64,000 bases of DNA from CAKZNE01 sp963976435 (GTDB lineage: Bacteria; Bacteroidota; Bacteroidia; Flavobacteriales; Schleiferiaceae). Location: assembly GCA_963976435.1 (NCBI GenBank), contig CAXBKQ010000004.1, positions 62,001-126,000 of the forward strand. The letters run 5' to 3'. Position numbers and translations under genes: made by a program. How positions within the stretch are numbered: position 1 is the first letter of the stretch; each line of letters starts with the position of its first letter. Of this stretch, positions 54,025 to 62,214 are shown in pieces. Below the pieces are notes generated by a model. It ran no database searches. It saw only the letters and a program-made list of their open reading frames with translations, and was not told where the DNA came from.

Positions 54025-54840
54025 ATGACTAAAAAGCTATTCCTTCAATTTATATTAATTACACCCCTGTTCGGCATTTCCAGCCCTTTATCAAAGGACA
54101 GCCTAGGTTTTGAGGACCAGGAAATAGTGGGAAGTAAATTCATCAATTTAAGCTTTATTAAAGCTGGAGAAAATTTTCAAACCTATAATTTAGAAAGAGC
54201 CATTGATGGAGCGAAGGAATTTTTAAATTCTCATTTTATCCCATATAAAATTAAATTTCACTTTTCAGCAAATATCGAATCCATAGATAGTCCAGAAAAG
54301 ATGGTTCAATCCTGGAATAATTACAGTCTTCCTCACCTAGAAAATGAATTGGCCATCTATGTACATCCGGGAATAAGATCAGAAAAAGAAACGCACAATT
54401 ATCATTTTCTACTTGAGAGTTCAGATATTGCTATTGTTCCCTATTACAATCAAACAGAATTTAATCATTACGTCCTTAAAAACGTACTACACATGTTGGG
54501 GCTAGATGTTTTGAAATTTAACACATGGAAGAGTAAGCAGGAAAACCAATTTGAACTTTTCATTGCCAAGGAGCTCAATATTGAAAACCGATTATTTGTT
54601 TGCGAAACGGTTAAACTTCAACAAAGGAAGAAGCGAAATAAAAAGAAAGCCCAGTATGCATATCAAGGTGGGAAGCAAAATCAGAATAGCCCATTGAATA
54701 AGCAAATTGCCTTAATAGCTCGCAAAAACATCAGTGTAAAACCCATTTTAATGTCTAAGGCCACAAGATTTAATATCCCCATTTCACCTTATCAATCATC
54801 AAACACACGATCGGTCACAACTATAACCCAATTGGATTAA
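54025..54840 (+). CDS. Secreted protein, possible degenerate metzincin-like fold
   Basis: A 271-residue exported protein (hydrophobic N-terminus, cleavage about residue 20). A helix contains VLKNVLHMLGLDV, which resembles the zinc-binding HExxHxLGL helix of metzincins but has Lys-Asn in place of the first His-Glu. Upstream strands (ELAIYVHP, DIAIVPYY) suit such a fold. If related, it has lost the catalytic glutamate and one zinc ligand. The last ~90 residues are basic and look disordered (QQRKKRNKKKAQ). I do not recognise the family by full sequence. It is probably a single-gene unit. Confidence 0.55.
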   Translation: MTKKLFLQFILITPLFGISSPLSKDSLGFEDQEIVGSKFINLSFIKAGENFQTYNLERAIDGAKEFLNSHFIPYKIKFHFSANIESIDSPEKMVQSWNNYSLPHLENELAIYVHPGIRSEKETHNYHFLLESSDIAIVPYYNQTEFNHYVLKNVLHMLGLDVLKFNTWKSKQENQFELFIAKELNIENRLFVCETVKLQQRKKRNKKKAQYAYQGGKQNQNSPLNKQIALIARKNISVKPILMSKATRFNIPISPYQSSNTRSVTTITQLD

Positions 54841-54873
54841 AAAGAAAGATGAAGAATTGTTCGTTTTAATAAA

Positions 54874-54881
54874 TAGCTTTG
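54874..54881 (+). promoter_or_regulatory. TAnnTTTG promoter box for the rluB-like gene
   Basis: TAGCTTTG, perfect, 13 bases before the ATG at 54895; a TTG lies only 14 bases further upstream, which is short. Confidence 0.45.
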
Positions 54882-54894
54882 CAAAAAAATTCAA

Positions 54895-55767
54895 ATGCAG
54901 AAGCGCAATAATAAAAGTGGCTCCAAAAATTCCAAATCAGGTAATTTTAAGTCCAATGCCAATCCAAAACCATTTACATCTAAAAATTCAAGAAATAAAA
55001 CGGAGCAGCATAAATCAAGCTTTGCAAAACCACGTCCTGAGCCAAAAACTCCAGAAAATGGAGAAATCCGTTTAAATAAATTTTTAGCCCATGCAGGAAT
55101 CTCATCTAGAAGGGAAGCCGATAATTTAATTAAGTCTGGACTTGTTGAAATCAATGGCAAGGTGGTAACCGAAATGGGTTATAAGGTACAAGTTGTTGAC
55201 GAAGTTAAATTCAATGGAGAATTAATCAAGGCTGAAAAAAAGATTTACTTGGTATTAAACAAACCCAAAGGATTTATTACAACCACGGATGATCCAAAGG
55301 CTCGCAAAACAGTAATGGAATTGGTAGGTAGTGCAGGCAAGCAAAGATTTTACCCCGTAGGAAGATTGGATAGAAAAACCAGTGGAGTTTTACTTTTTAC
55401 AAATGATGGAGATTTGGCAAAAAAGCTTACCCATCCATCACATGGAGCTCGTAAAATATACGAAGTTTCACTCGACAAGGCGCTTACAGCTTCGGATTTG
55501 AACAAAATCGCTACCGGTCTCACATTGGAGGATGGGCTAATAGAAGTTGATGATATTCAATATATAGAATCAAAATCCAAAAACAATGTTGGCGTAATAA
55601 TTCACAGTGGAAGAAACCGTATTGTAAGAAGGATTTTTGAAAGCCTAGGATACGAAGTGACTAAACTGGATCGCGTATTTTTTGCAGGTATCACAAAGAA
55701 GAACCTCAACAGAGGTCAATGGCGATATTTGAATGAAAAAGAAGTAAGTTATTTGCAAATGAAATAG
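54895..55767 (+). CDS. 23S rRNA pseudouridine synthase RluB/RsuA family
   Basis: A 290-residue rRNA modification enzyme. After a ~55-residue basic, asparagine- and serine-rich extension comes an S4 RNA-binding domain (RLNKFLAHAGISSRREADN) and the catalytic domain with Asp159 in GRLDRKTSGVLLFTNDG and the HSGRNRIVRRIFESLGYEV motif. The rluB versus rluE/rsuA target cannot be separated by eye; the extension resembles other Bacteroidota RluB proteins. It is a single gene with its own promoter. Confidence 0.92.
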   Translation: MQKRNNKSGSKNSKSGNFKSNANPKPFTSKNSRNKTEQHKSSFAKPRPEPKTPENGEIRLNKFLAHAGISSRREADNLIKSGLVEINGKVVTEMGYKVQVVDEVKFNGELIKAEKKIYLVLNKPKGFITTTDDPKARKTVMELVGSAGKQRFYPVGRLDRKTSGVLLFTNDGDLAKKLTHPSHGARKIYEVSLDKALTASDLNKIATGLTLEDGLIEVDDIQYIESKSKNNVGVIIHSGRNRIVRRIFESLGYEVTKLDRVFFAGITKKNLNRGQWRYLNEKEVSYLQMK

Positions 55768-55806
55768 CTTAAAAAAAAAATACTATCTATTCCGCAAAAA
55801 ATTGCA

Positions 55807-55814
55807 TAGTTTTG
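55807..55814 (+). promoter_or_regulatory. TAnnTTTG promoter box for the 78-residue protein
   Basis: TAGTTTTG, perfect, 26 bases before the ATG at 55841. It lies inside a longer open frame and so supports the downstream start. Confidence 0.5.
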
Positions 55815-55840
55815 TTGGATTAATACAAATATCTTATACG

Positions 55841-56077
55841 ATGGCAAAAGGGAAAGTTACACCAAGTGTTTTGGTAAATACCATCAGGATGAACCAGAAC
55901 AACAACAAATCCCTCAAAGCTCTTTTTTCAAATCAATTCCTTGGCAAATTTTCAGTTGAGGAGTTAGAAGCTCTTAAAAAAAGCATCAACAAAGATTTAA
56001 AAAAGCGTGAAGGACGAGTGATTCAAGAAAAAATAAATTTTCTTGAAATGCACGGATTTAAAGTGCAAAAATCCTGA
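55841..56077 (+). CDS. Small basic protein of unknown function
   Basis: A 78-residue protein starting MAKGKVTPSVLVNTIRMN. It is basic and probably helical (FSVEELEALKKSINKDLKKREGR). An upstream start 13 codons earlier is rejected because the promoter box lies there. No family is recognised; size and charge are compatible with nucleic-acid binding, which is only a guess. It is monocistronic, with a promoter before and a terminator 22 bases after. Confidence 0.7.
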   Translation: MAKGKVTPSVLVNTIRMNQNNNKSLKALFSNQFLGKFSVEELEALKKSINKDLKKREGRVIQEKINFLEMHGFKVQKS

Positions 56078-56098
56078 GAAGGGAACTAAAATTCAGGT

Positions 56099-56132
56099 AA
56101 ACCTGCATCTTAATTGATGCAGGTTTTTTTTT
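56099..56132 (+). terminator. Rho-independent terminator after the 78-residue gene
   Basis: Stem AAACCTGCATC / GATGCAGGTTT with a six-base loop and a run of nine T. Confidence 0.9.
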
Positions 56133-56195
56133 ACTCAGCAGTTTCAAACTTTTATTTGATCTTTGACGTTTCTTAAGTGTTCCGGTTAAAATTTC

Positions 56196-58655
56196 ATGAA
56201 AAAGAAAATTACAAAGGTTCTCTTATGGACCATCTCCCTCTTTACCCTCCTATTAGTTTTATTCACTAGTGTACTCTATTTAAATAGAGACAAGGTTCAA
56301 AATGCAATTCTTGAATCACTACAAGAACAACTTCTAGTGCCGATTGATATTGGAGAAGCCCAAATAAGTTTGAAAAAATTCCCTAAGGCATCCCTAAAGT
56401 TTAATTCCATTTATTCCCAAGGTCTGGAGAACTCCCTAAGCGACACACTTATAGCCGCCAATGAAGTTTTCTTCCTTTTTGACCTATGGGAAATAATCAA
56501 GGGAAATATTACAATTGACCAAATCCATATCGAAAAAGCAGACATCAATTTGCTATATCTAAAAAACAACTATAACAATTTTACAATATGGAAAAAAACA
56601 AATTCTTCTGAAAATCAGTTATTTACACTATCACATTTTCGATTTTATGATGTAAATTTTCATTTGATTGATCAAAATCGAAATCTGGAAATAGAATTAG
56701 ATATAAATAGAAACAGCTTGTCTGGAAACTTTTCTAGTGATAGTTTAGAAATTAATAGTAAAGGAGATTTTAAAATTACAAAGTTCATTTCACCAGATTT
56801 TTCAATTTTCAACACCTATAATTTCAATGGCAATTTTAGTCTAAACTCAAATAATAATGATAGCCTCACTTTTTTCGGCCAGGCAGACTTTTTAAAATCT
56901 CATTTTAACTTTGAAGGAATTAGTGAAAAGGACAATTTTTCTGTTAATGTTTCCTCTAAGGATATTGAGCTTGAAAATACTAGTGACTTTTTATTGAATG
57001 AAAAAATTATTGACTCCCTTGATTGGCGTATTTCCGGCAGGGCTACTTGCGATTTTAGCTATGAATCAAAATTATCGAAAAAAGCGGCTTACAGCCTAGA
57101 ATTCAGCACTGAAAACTCTGATTTATCCAATACTGCAGGTCTAAATATCAACAACCTTCTTATCGAAGGGTCCTATACTCAAAACCAAGGGATTGATAAT
57201 CTTCAAATTGAACGGTTTATTGGCCAAAGTTCTGAAGGTGAAATAGATGGTAAATTATACATTAAAGATTTTCAACATCCTTTTTTAAAACTGAATCTAA
57301 ATGCTAGCCTAAGCCTTAATGATTATTTAAAGCTAAATCCAGTAGATACCATTGAAAATGCCAGTGGAAAAGTAAAGCTTGTTTTGGATTTTCAAAACCA
57401 ATTTAAATCATTCACAAAAATCCGATCCAGAGATCTTCAAAATGTTAAGACCAATGGAAGTATTAGCCTAGATGATTGTGAAATTTTGTTTAAAGATTGG
57501 GAAGAACCCATTAAAAATCTAAATGGTGATTTGGTATTCGAGAATCAAAAACTGAAAATCAATAGACTATTCTTCAAATTTAAAGATAGTGACCTATATT
57601 TAGATGGCAGCTTCAATAAATTGGTCAATTATATAGCCCTACCTGAAGCCATCCTAGAGGTCAACTGCCGCCTAAAATCCCAAGTGATAAAATTGCCAGA
57701 CTTTATTAAAAATGAATCTCAAGGGCAAAATTCCTATAGCCTGAACTTTACCGATAGAATTAATTTAGATCTAAGCATGGAGCTGGAGGAATTTTACATG
57801 GAAAAGTTTAGCGCCACAGATATTAGAACTAGATTAAAAATAAGAAAGGGCATTATAAGCATCGACGAATTGGACTTGAATTCTGATGAGGGACATTATT
57901 CTGGAAACTTAGCAATAGACACCAGAAACAAGGATCAATACAAGGTGGATGCTAAGCTTAATTTTAATAATATAAACATCCACAAGCTATTCCAAAGCTT
58001 TAACAACTTTGGCCAAGATGCCATAGAAGCCAAAAACATAGAAGGAATAGTACAAGGAAATGCCATTTTCAATTCTTTAATGAACAACAAGCTTGAAATA
58101 AATCCCCAAAGCATCACCCTTGAGTCTGATATTAAAATCATAGACGGGCATATTAAGGATTATGAACCCATGTTAGAGCTTTCAAAATTTTCGGATATGG
58201 AAGATCTTAAGGATGTATATTTTCACAGCTTGGAAAATCACATCAGCATAAAAAACTCTGTTATCCACATCCCAAGCATGCTCATTGAAAGCAATATCCT
58301 TAATCTACAAATTAATGGATCCCACGGCTTTACTAATATTGTGGATTATAGAATAAAACTAAAAGCCAGCGATGCTCTTTTCAATAAAAGAAGGAAAAAT
58401 ACCAAGGCTACAGAATTTGATCAACATCTAGAATTGATGGAAAGAAAGGACGAGCATTTTATTTTTATTAAAATGTATGGACCTATGGATAATCTAAAAA
58501 TTGAACTGGATAAAAAATCTATAGGTCAATCCATAAACCAAGATTTAAAAAATCAAAAAGAGGAGCTTAAAAACTTATTGAAAAAGGAAAAGGAAGACAA
58601 AAAAACAGATGATCCCGGAATAAATTATGAATGGGATGATGATGATGACGGTTAA
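56196..58655 (+). CDS. AsmA-like/TamB-type envelope protein
   Basis: An 819-residue inner-membrane-anchored periplasmic protein. One N-terminal helix (about residues 7-28) precedes a repetitive beta-strand sequence typical of AsmA-like bridge proteins that move phospholipid towards the outer membrane; the AsmA start pattern (LLWTISLFTLLLVLFTS, LNRDKVQNAILESLQEQL) is clear. The C-terminal ~50 residues are charged and end in an aspartate run (WDDDDDG). No partner genes are adjacent. A near-consensus GATCTTTG lies 30 bases upstream. Confidence 0.83.
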   Translation: MKKKITKVLLWTISLFTLLLVLFTSVLYLNRDKVQNAILESLQEQLLVPIDIGEAQISLKKFPKASLKFNSIYSQGLENSLSDTLIAANEVFFLFDLWEIIKGNITIDQIHIEKADINLLYLKNNYNNFTIWKKTNSSENQLFTLSHFRFYDVNFHLIDQNRNLEIELDINRNSLSGNFSSDSLEINSKGDFKITKFISPDFSIFNTYNFNGNFSLNSNNNDSLTFFGQADFLKSHFNFEGISEKDNFSVNVSSKDIELENTSDFLLNEKIIDSLDWRISGRATCDFSYESKLSKKAAYSLEFSTENSDLSNTAGLNINNLLIEGSYTQNQGIDNLQIERFIGQSSEGEIDGKLYIKDFQHPFLKLNLNASLSLNDYLKLNPVDTIENASGKVKLVLDFQNQFKSFTKIRSRDLQNVKTNGSISLDDCEILFKDWEEPIKNLNGDLVFENQKLKINRLFFKFKDSDLYLDGSFNKLVNYIALPEAILEVNCRLKSQVIKLPDFIKNESQGQNSYSLNFTDRINLDLSMELEEFYMEKFSATDIRTRLKIRKGIISIDELDLNSDEGHYSGNLAIDTRNKDQYKVDAKLNFNNINIHKLFQSFNNFGQDAIEAKNIEGIVQGNAIFNSLMNNKLEINPQSITLESDIKIIDGHIKDYEPMLELSKFSDMEDLKDVYFHSLENHISIKNSVIHIPSMLIESNILNLQINGSHGFTNIVDYRIKLKASDALFNKRRKNTKATEFDQHLELMERKDEHFIFIKMYGPMDNLKIELDKKSIGQSINQDLKNQKEELKNLLKKEKEDKKTDDPGINYEWDDDDDG

Positions 58656-58711
58656 GCTGGAGAATTAATTTTGCCTTAACAATTAATCGTAAAAGCTGCT
58701 GATTATCTAAC

Positions 58712-58719
58712 TATATTTG
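58712..58719 (+). promoter_or_regulatory. TAnnTTTG promoter box for the secreted nuclease-like operon
   Basis: TATATTTG, perfect, 21 bases before the ATG at 58741. The following three genes are in one direction and overlap or are separated by 19 bases. Confidence 0.55.
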
Positions 58720-58740
58720 CCGAAGAATTGATCTGTGCAA

Positions 58741-60024
58741 ATGAAAAGAATAATCATCCTAGTTCTTAGCCTTTCGAGCTTTATTGTTTCTGCTCAAAAT
58801 GAAAGACTTAGCATTGTTCAATACAACCTTATGTGGTATCGAACCTCTGCACCTTGCACTCACAATCAGAGTAATACTGCAAGGGATAGTGAGCTAGAAA
58901 CAATTTTCAATTTTGCCAATCCAGATATTTTTGTTGTAAATGAAATGGGAGCAAATCCACAGAATGCCTCCTTCATGAACAGTAGCATTTTTAATAAAAA
59001 TTCCAATCGTTATCACTACGCTAGTTTTACCAGCAATGGTTCTAGCCTTTCCAACATGCTTTTCTATGATTCCTCCAAGGTAGTTTTATTTGGTCAGGAT
59101 TTTATTGATAAGGACCTTTCCAACAATTCTTTGGTTAGAGGTATCGATGTATATAAAATGTATTATAAAGATGCCAAATTCTCCCAAGGTGCAGACACGG
59201 TATTCTTTGCCATAATAACTGCGCATTTAAAAGCTGGAAGCACAAATACAGATGCTCTACAGAGACTTGATGCCACCGAAGCTTTAATGGATTATTTGGA
59301 TAATCACCTCTCTATTGAAAATGTAATTTTTTGCGGCGATTTCAATGTCAAAACCAATAGCGAACCCTCCTTTCAGAAATTAATCAATTATAGTTCAGCC
59401 CCTTCCGAAAACTTTTTCGACCCAGTAAATCAACTAGGTGCTTGGGGTTCTAATGCCAATTTTGCCTCCTACCATACTCAAAGTACCAGAAGTGCATCTA
59501 GTGGTTGCCATTCCGGTGGTGGACTAGATGATCGATTTGATTTTATACTGATCTCCGAGGAAATCAAATTAGGCACCGAGGAAATTCAATATGTTCCGAA
59601 TTCATACAGCACAATTGGCCAGGATGGAAACCACTATAATCAATCTGTAAATAGTGGGGCTAATGGCAATGTTCCATCCAATATTGCAGATGCCTTGTAT
59701 AATTTTAGCGATCACCTTCCGGTAAGATTGCAAATTGACATCAAGAAATCTGATATAGGTATTCCGGAAAAAAACCTAGAAGGAAGAATAGAATTTAACA
59801 ATCCTATTCAGGATTTGCTAAAATTAAAATTTGATAAGGAGCTAAGCGAAAATGTAGAGCTGAAGATTATGAACCTTACAGGAAGAGTTGTTTTTCAAGG
59901 GATATTGGAAGCAGGTACTATGGAACAAAGCTACAATACCGAAAACCTTTCCAAAGGAATTTATTTAATGAGCTTTAGATCCAAATCTGGAGAGCAGATT
60001 AGTAAAAAGATAGTTAAAAGATAA
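58741..60024 (+). CDS. Secreted endonuclease/exonuclease/phosphatase-fold protein with T9SS sorting domain
   Basis: A 427-residue exported protein: signal peptide (IIILVLSLSSFIVSAQ), EEP-fold domain about 20-340 and a C-terminal sorting domain (VELKIMNLTGRVVFQG to LSKGIYLMSFRSKSGEQ). EEP motifs seen are QYNLMW at the start, ITAHLKAG, FCGDFNVK and the final NFSDHLPV with the catalytic histidine. Such proteins hydrolyse phosphodiesters in DNA, RNA or lipids; the substrate is open. I start at the ATG at 58741 rather than a GTG two codons before. Its stop shares a base with the next ATG (TAATG). Confidence 0.88.
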   Translation: MKRIIILVLSLSSFIVSAQNERLSIVQYNLMWYRTSAPCTHNQSNTARDSELETIFNFANPDIFVVNEMGANPQNASFMNSSIFNKNSNRYHYASFTSNGSSLSNMLFYDSSKVVLFGQDFIDKDLSNNSLVRGIDVYKMYYKDAKFSQGADTVFFAIITAHLKAGSTNTDALQRLDATEALMDYLDNHLSIENVIFCGDFNVKTNSEPSFQKLINYSSAPSENFFDPVNQLGAWGSNANFASYHTQSTRSASSGCHSGGGLDDRFDFILISEEIKLGTEEIQYVPNSYSTIGQDGNHYNQSVNSGANGNVPSNIADALYNFSDHLPVRLQIDIKKSDIGIPEKNLEGRIEFNNPIQDLLKLKFDKELSENVELKIMNLTGRVVFQGILEAGTMEQSYNTENLSKGIYLMSFRSKSGEQISKKIVKR

Positions 60025-62195
60025 TGCTGAAATATTTTTATTTATTCATCGCCTTTTTAATCGGTTTCAGCCTTTCCGCACAGGAGAGTTTTGACAGCAA
60101 ACAAACCACCTCCAGTAATGTTAGACTTACCATTACCAATATTGGAACCTTTGGAAATTCATTGGATGGATATAGAGATGGGACAGGAAACCCATCTTGC
60201 GAATATCCTGCTGGATCGGGAATAGAGCACCTTTTTGAATCTGGAATTTGGTTAGGTGGTTTAGAAAATGGTGGAAATGCTGTGGTTTCAACCTCAGCCT
60301 ACGACAATACAACTGGTTATTCCCCTGGATCTCCTGGTTTTGAAATGACTGCCGAATTAGGAGCAAGTCTTATAGAAAGAAGTTCCTTATTTGACAGTAA
60401 ATTTTTTGATCCTAGAGCAGTTTCACATCAGGATTTTATTGCCTATTTCACCGATAAAAACACCAGGGTACCTAATGCAAATGGAGATGGACCTTTTATC
60501 CAAGATCATACAACACCCATGTTTGTGGATGTAGAAATGCAAGTCTATAATTGGAATTTTAACTTCAGTGATTTCATGGTTATTATTAATGTCCAGTGTG
60601 TAAACAATGGAGCAAATACCTATGAAGATTTTTACGCGGGCTTATGGGGGAATACGGTGGTAAGAAATATTAATGTTACCCCAGCAGGATCTGGTGGAGC
60701 AGAATTTTACAATAAGGGTGGAAATGGATTTATGGACTCTCTTTCTTTGGCTTACTGCTATGATGCCCAAGGTGATCTTGGCTTTACTGAAAGTTATATT
60801 GGACAAAGATTTTTAGGAGCACAGGATAAAAATGGCTTTCATCATCCAAAACTGGACTCTACCTTTAATACACAAACCCAACAATGGGAATTAGATAATT
60901 TCAATTTAGTTTATAATGCCTGGACCTTTAATGGTACAGCAGATCCTATTTACTTTTTTCCTACTACAGAACAAGCGCGATATTCAAAAATGATTAGCGG
61001 TCTAAATCAACTACCTTGTTGGATAGACCCAAGCAGTTCGGCATGTTCTGGAAATAGAGATATTCAAGCAGAGATAAATGCAGCAGGAAATCGTTCCGAC
61101 CTACTTTCTGCGGGGCCTTTTGCAGATTTTGCACCAGGCGATACTATAAGTTTTGCATTTGCCTATGTTTTAGCTCGTAAAAATGACGATGGTAATCCCA
61201 ATGCCGCCAACACTTATGAGCAAAGACTAAATTTAATGAATAATGCCACATGGGCACAGCAGGCTTTTAATGGTGAAGACCAAAATTTTAATGGGATTTT
61301 AGACACAAATGAGGATTCTAATGGCGATGGTATTTTAACTCGATATATTTTACCTACTCCGCCATCTGTACCTATTACAAGAGTAATTCCGGGAGATAAT
61401 ACTATTGATATTTATTGGGCGGATAATTCCAGAAATACTATAGACCCCATCAGCAATGAAAAGGATTTTGAAGGTTATAGAGTTTACCTTTCCAAACTTG
61501 GTTTTGATGTTGAAGGCGTTCAAGATTTAGCACAAAGTTTTAATTTGATATCAGAATATGATATTAAGGCAAATGGCTTTTTTAAAGAAACGGGTTTTGA
61601 TTCTGTTCGATTGGCTAGTCCAAAATATTTTGAAGGTGATACAAACGCCTATTTATATAAATACAGTATTGGCAACATCCCAAATGGATGGCAGTATGCT
61701 GTTGCCGTAACCGCTTTTGACAGGGGAAATCCTGAGTCTAATTTAGAACCATTGGAATCTAGTTTTTTGGCCAATAATTTTAGAGTATTTGCAGGAACGG
61801 CCATAAACGAAGACTTGAAGGAAAACGCGCCCTTTGCCTATCCAAATCCATATTATTATGGAGCTGCATGGGAAGGACTTTCCAATTTTCAGGAAGAAAG
61901 CCGAAAAATGATTTTTGCAAATTTACCTGCTAGATGTAAAATTCGAATATTTACAGTTGCAGGAGATTTTATAGACGAGATCCATCACGACCAGGATTAT
62001 AATGGTGATGATATAAGATGGTTTAAAACATTTGGTGCTGAGGATGCTGATGAAAACAGATTTTCAGGCGGGGAACACGCTTGGGATCTTTTATCATTGG
62101 ACAGCCAAATCATCAGCAGAGGACTTTATATGTTTTCTGTAGAAGACCTTGACAGTGGCGAAAAATCCATTGGAAAGTTTGTAATAATTAAATAG
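60024..62195 (+). CDS. Large T9SS-exported protein of unknown function
   Basis: A 723-residue secreted protein with signal peptide (YLFIAFLIGFSLSAQ). An EF-hand or thrombospondin-like calcium loop is visible (DQNFNGILDTNEDSNGDG), then a fibronectin-like stretch (VIPGDNTIDIYWADNSRN), and the C-terminus (GLYMFSVEDLDSGEKSIGKF) is of the FlgD-like/T9SS sorting type. It does not resemble an enzyme. It shares a base with the upstream nuclease-like gene, so both are translated from one message; binding or presenting the nuclease at the surface is a possible job. Confidence 0.75.
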   Translation: MLKYFYLFIAFLIGFSLSAQESFDSKQTTSSNVRLTITNIGTFGNSLDGYRDGTGNPSCEYPAGSGIEHLFESGIWLGGLENGGNAVVSTSAYDNTTGYSPGSPGFEMTAELGASLIERSSLFDSKFFDPRAVSHQDFIAYFTDKNTRVPNANGDGPFIQDHTTPMFVDVEMQVYNWNFNFSDFMVIINVQCVNNGANTYEDFYAGLWGNTVVRNINVTPAGSGGAEFYNKGGNGFMDSLSLAYCYDAQGDLGFTESYIGQRFLGAQDKNGFHHPKLDSTFNTQTQQWELDNFNLVYNAWTFNGTADPIYFFPTTEQARYSKMISGLNQLPCWIDPSSSACSGNRDIQAEINAAGNRSDLLSAGPFADFAPGDTISFAFAYVLARKNDDGNPNAANTYEQRLNLMNNATWAQQAFNGEDQNFNGILDTNEDSNGDGILTRYILPTPPSVPITRVIPGDNTIDIYWADNSRNTIDPISNEKDFEGYRVYLSKLGFDVEGVQDLAQSFNLISEYDIKANGFFKETGFDSVRLASPKYFEGDTNAYLYKYSIGNIPNGWQYAVAVTAFDRGNPESNLEPLESSFLANNFRVFAGTAINEDLKENAPFAYPNPYYYGAAWEGLSNFQEESRKMIFANLPARCKIRIFTVAGDFIDEIHHDQDYNGDDIRWFKTFGAEDADENRFSGGEHAWDLLSLDSQIISRGLYMFSVEDLDSGEKSIGKFVIIK

Positions 62196-62214
62196 TATAA
62201 ATTTTAAAACTACC

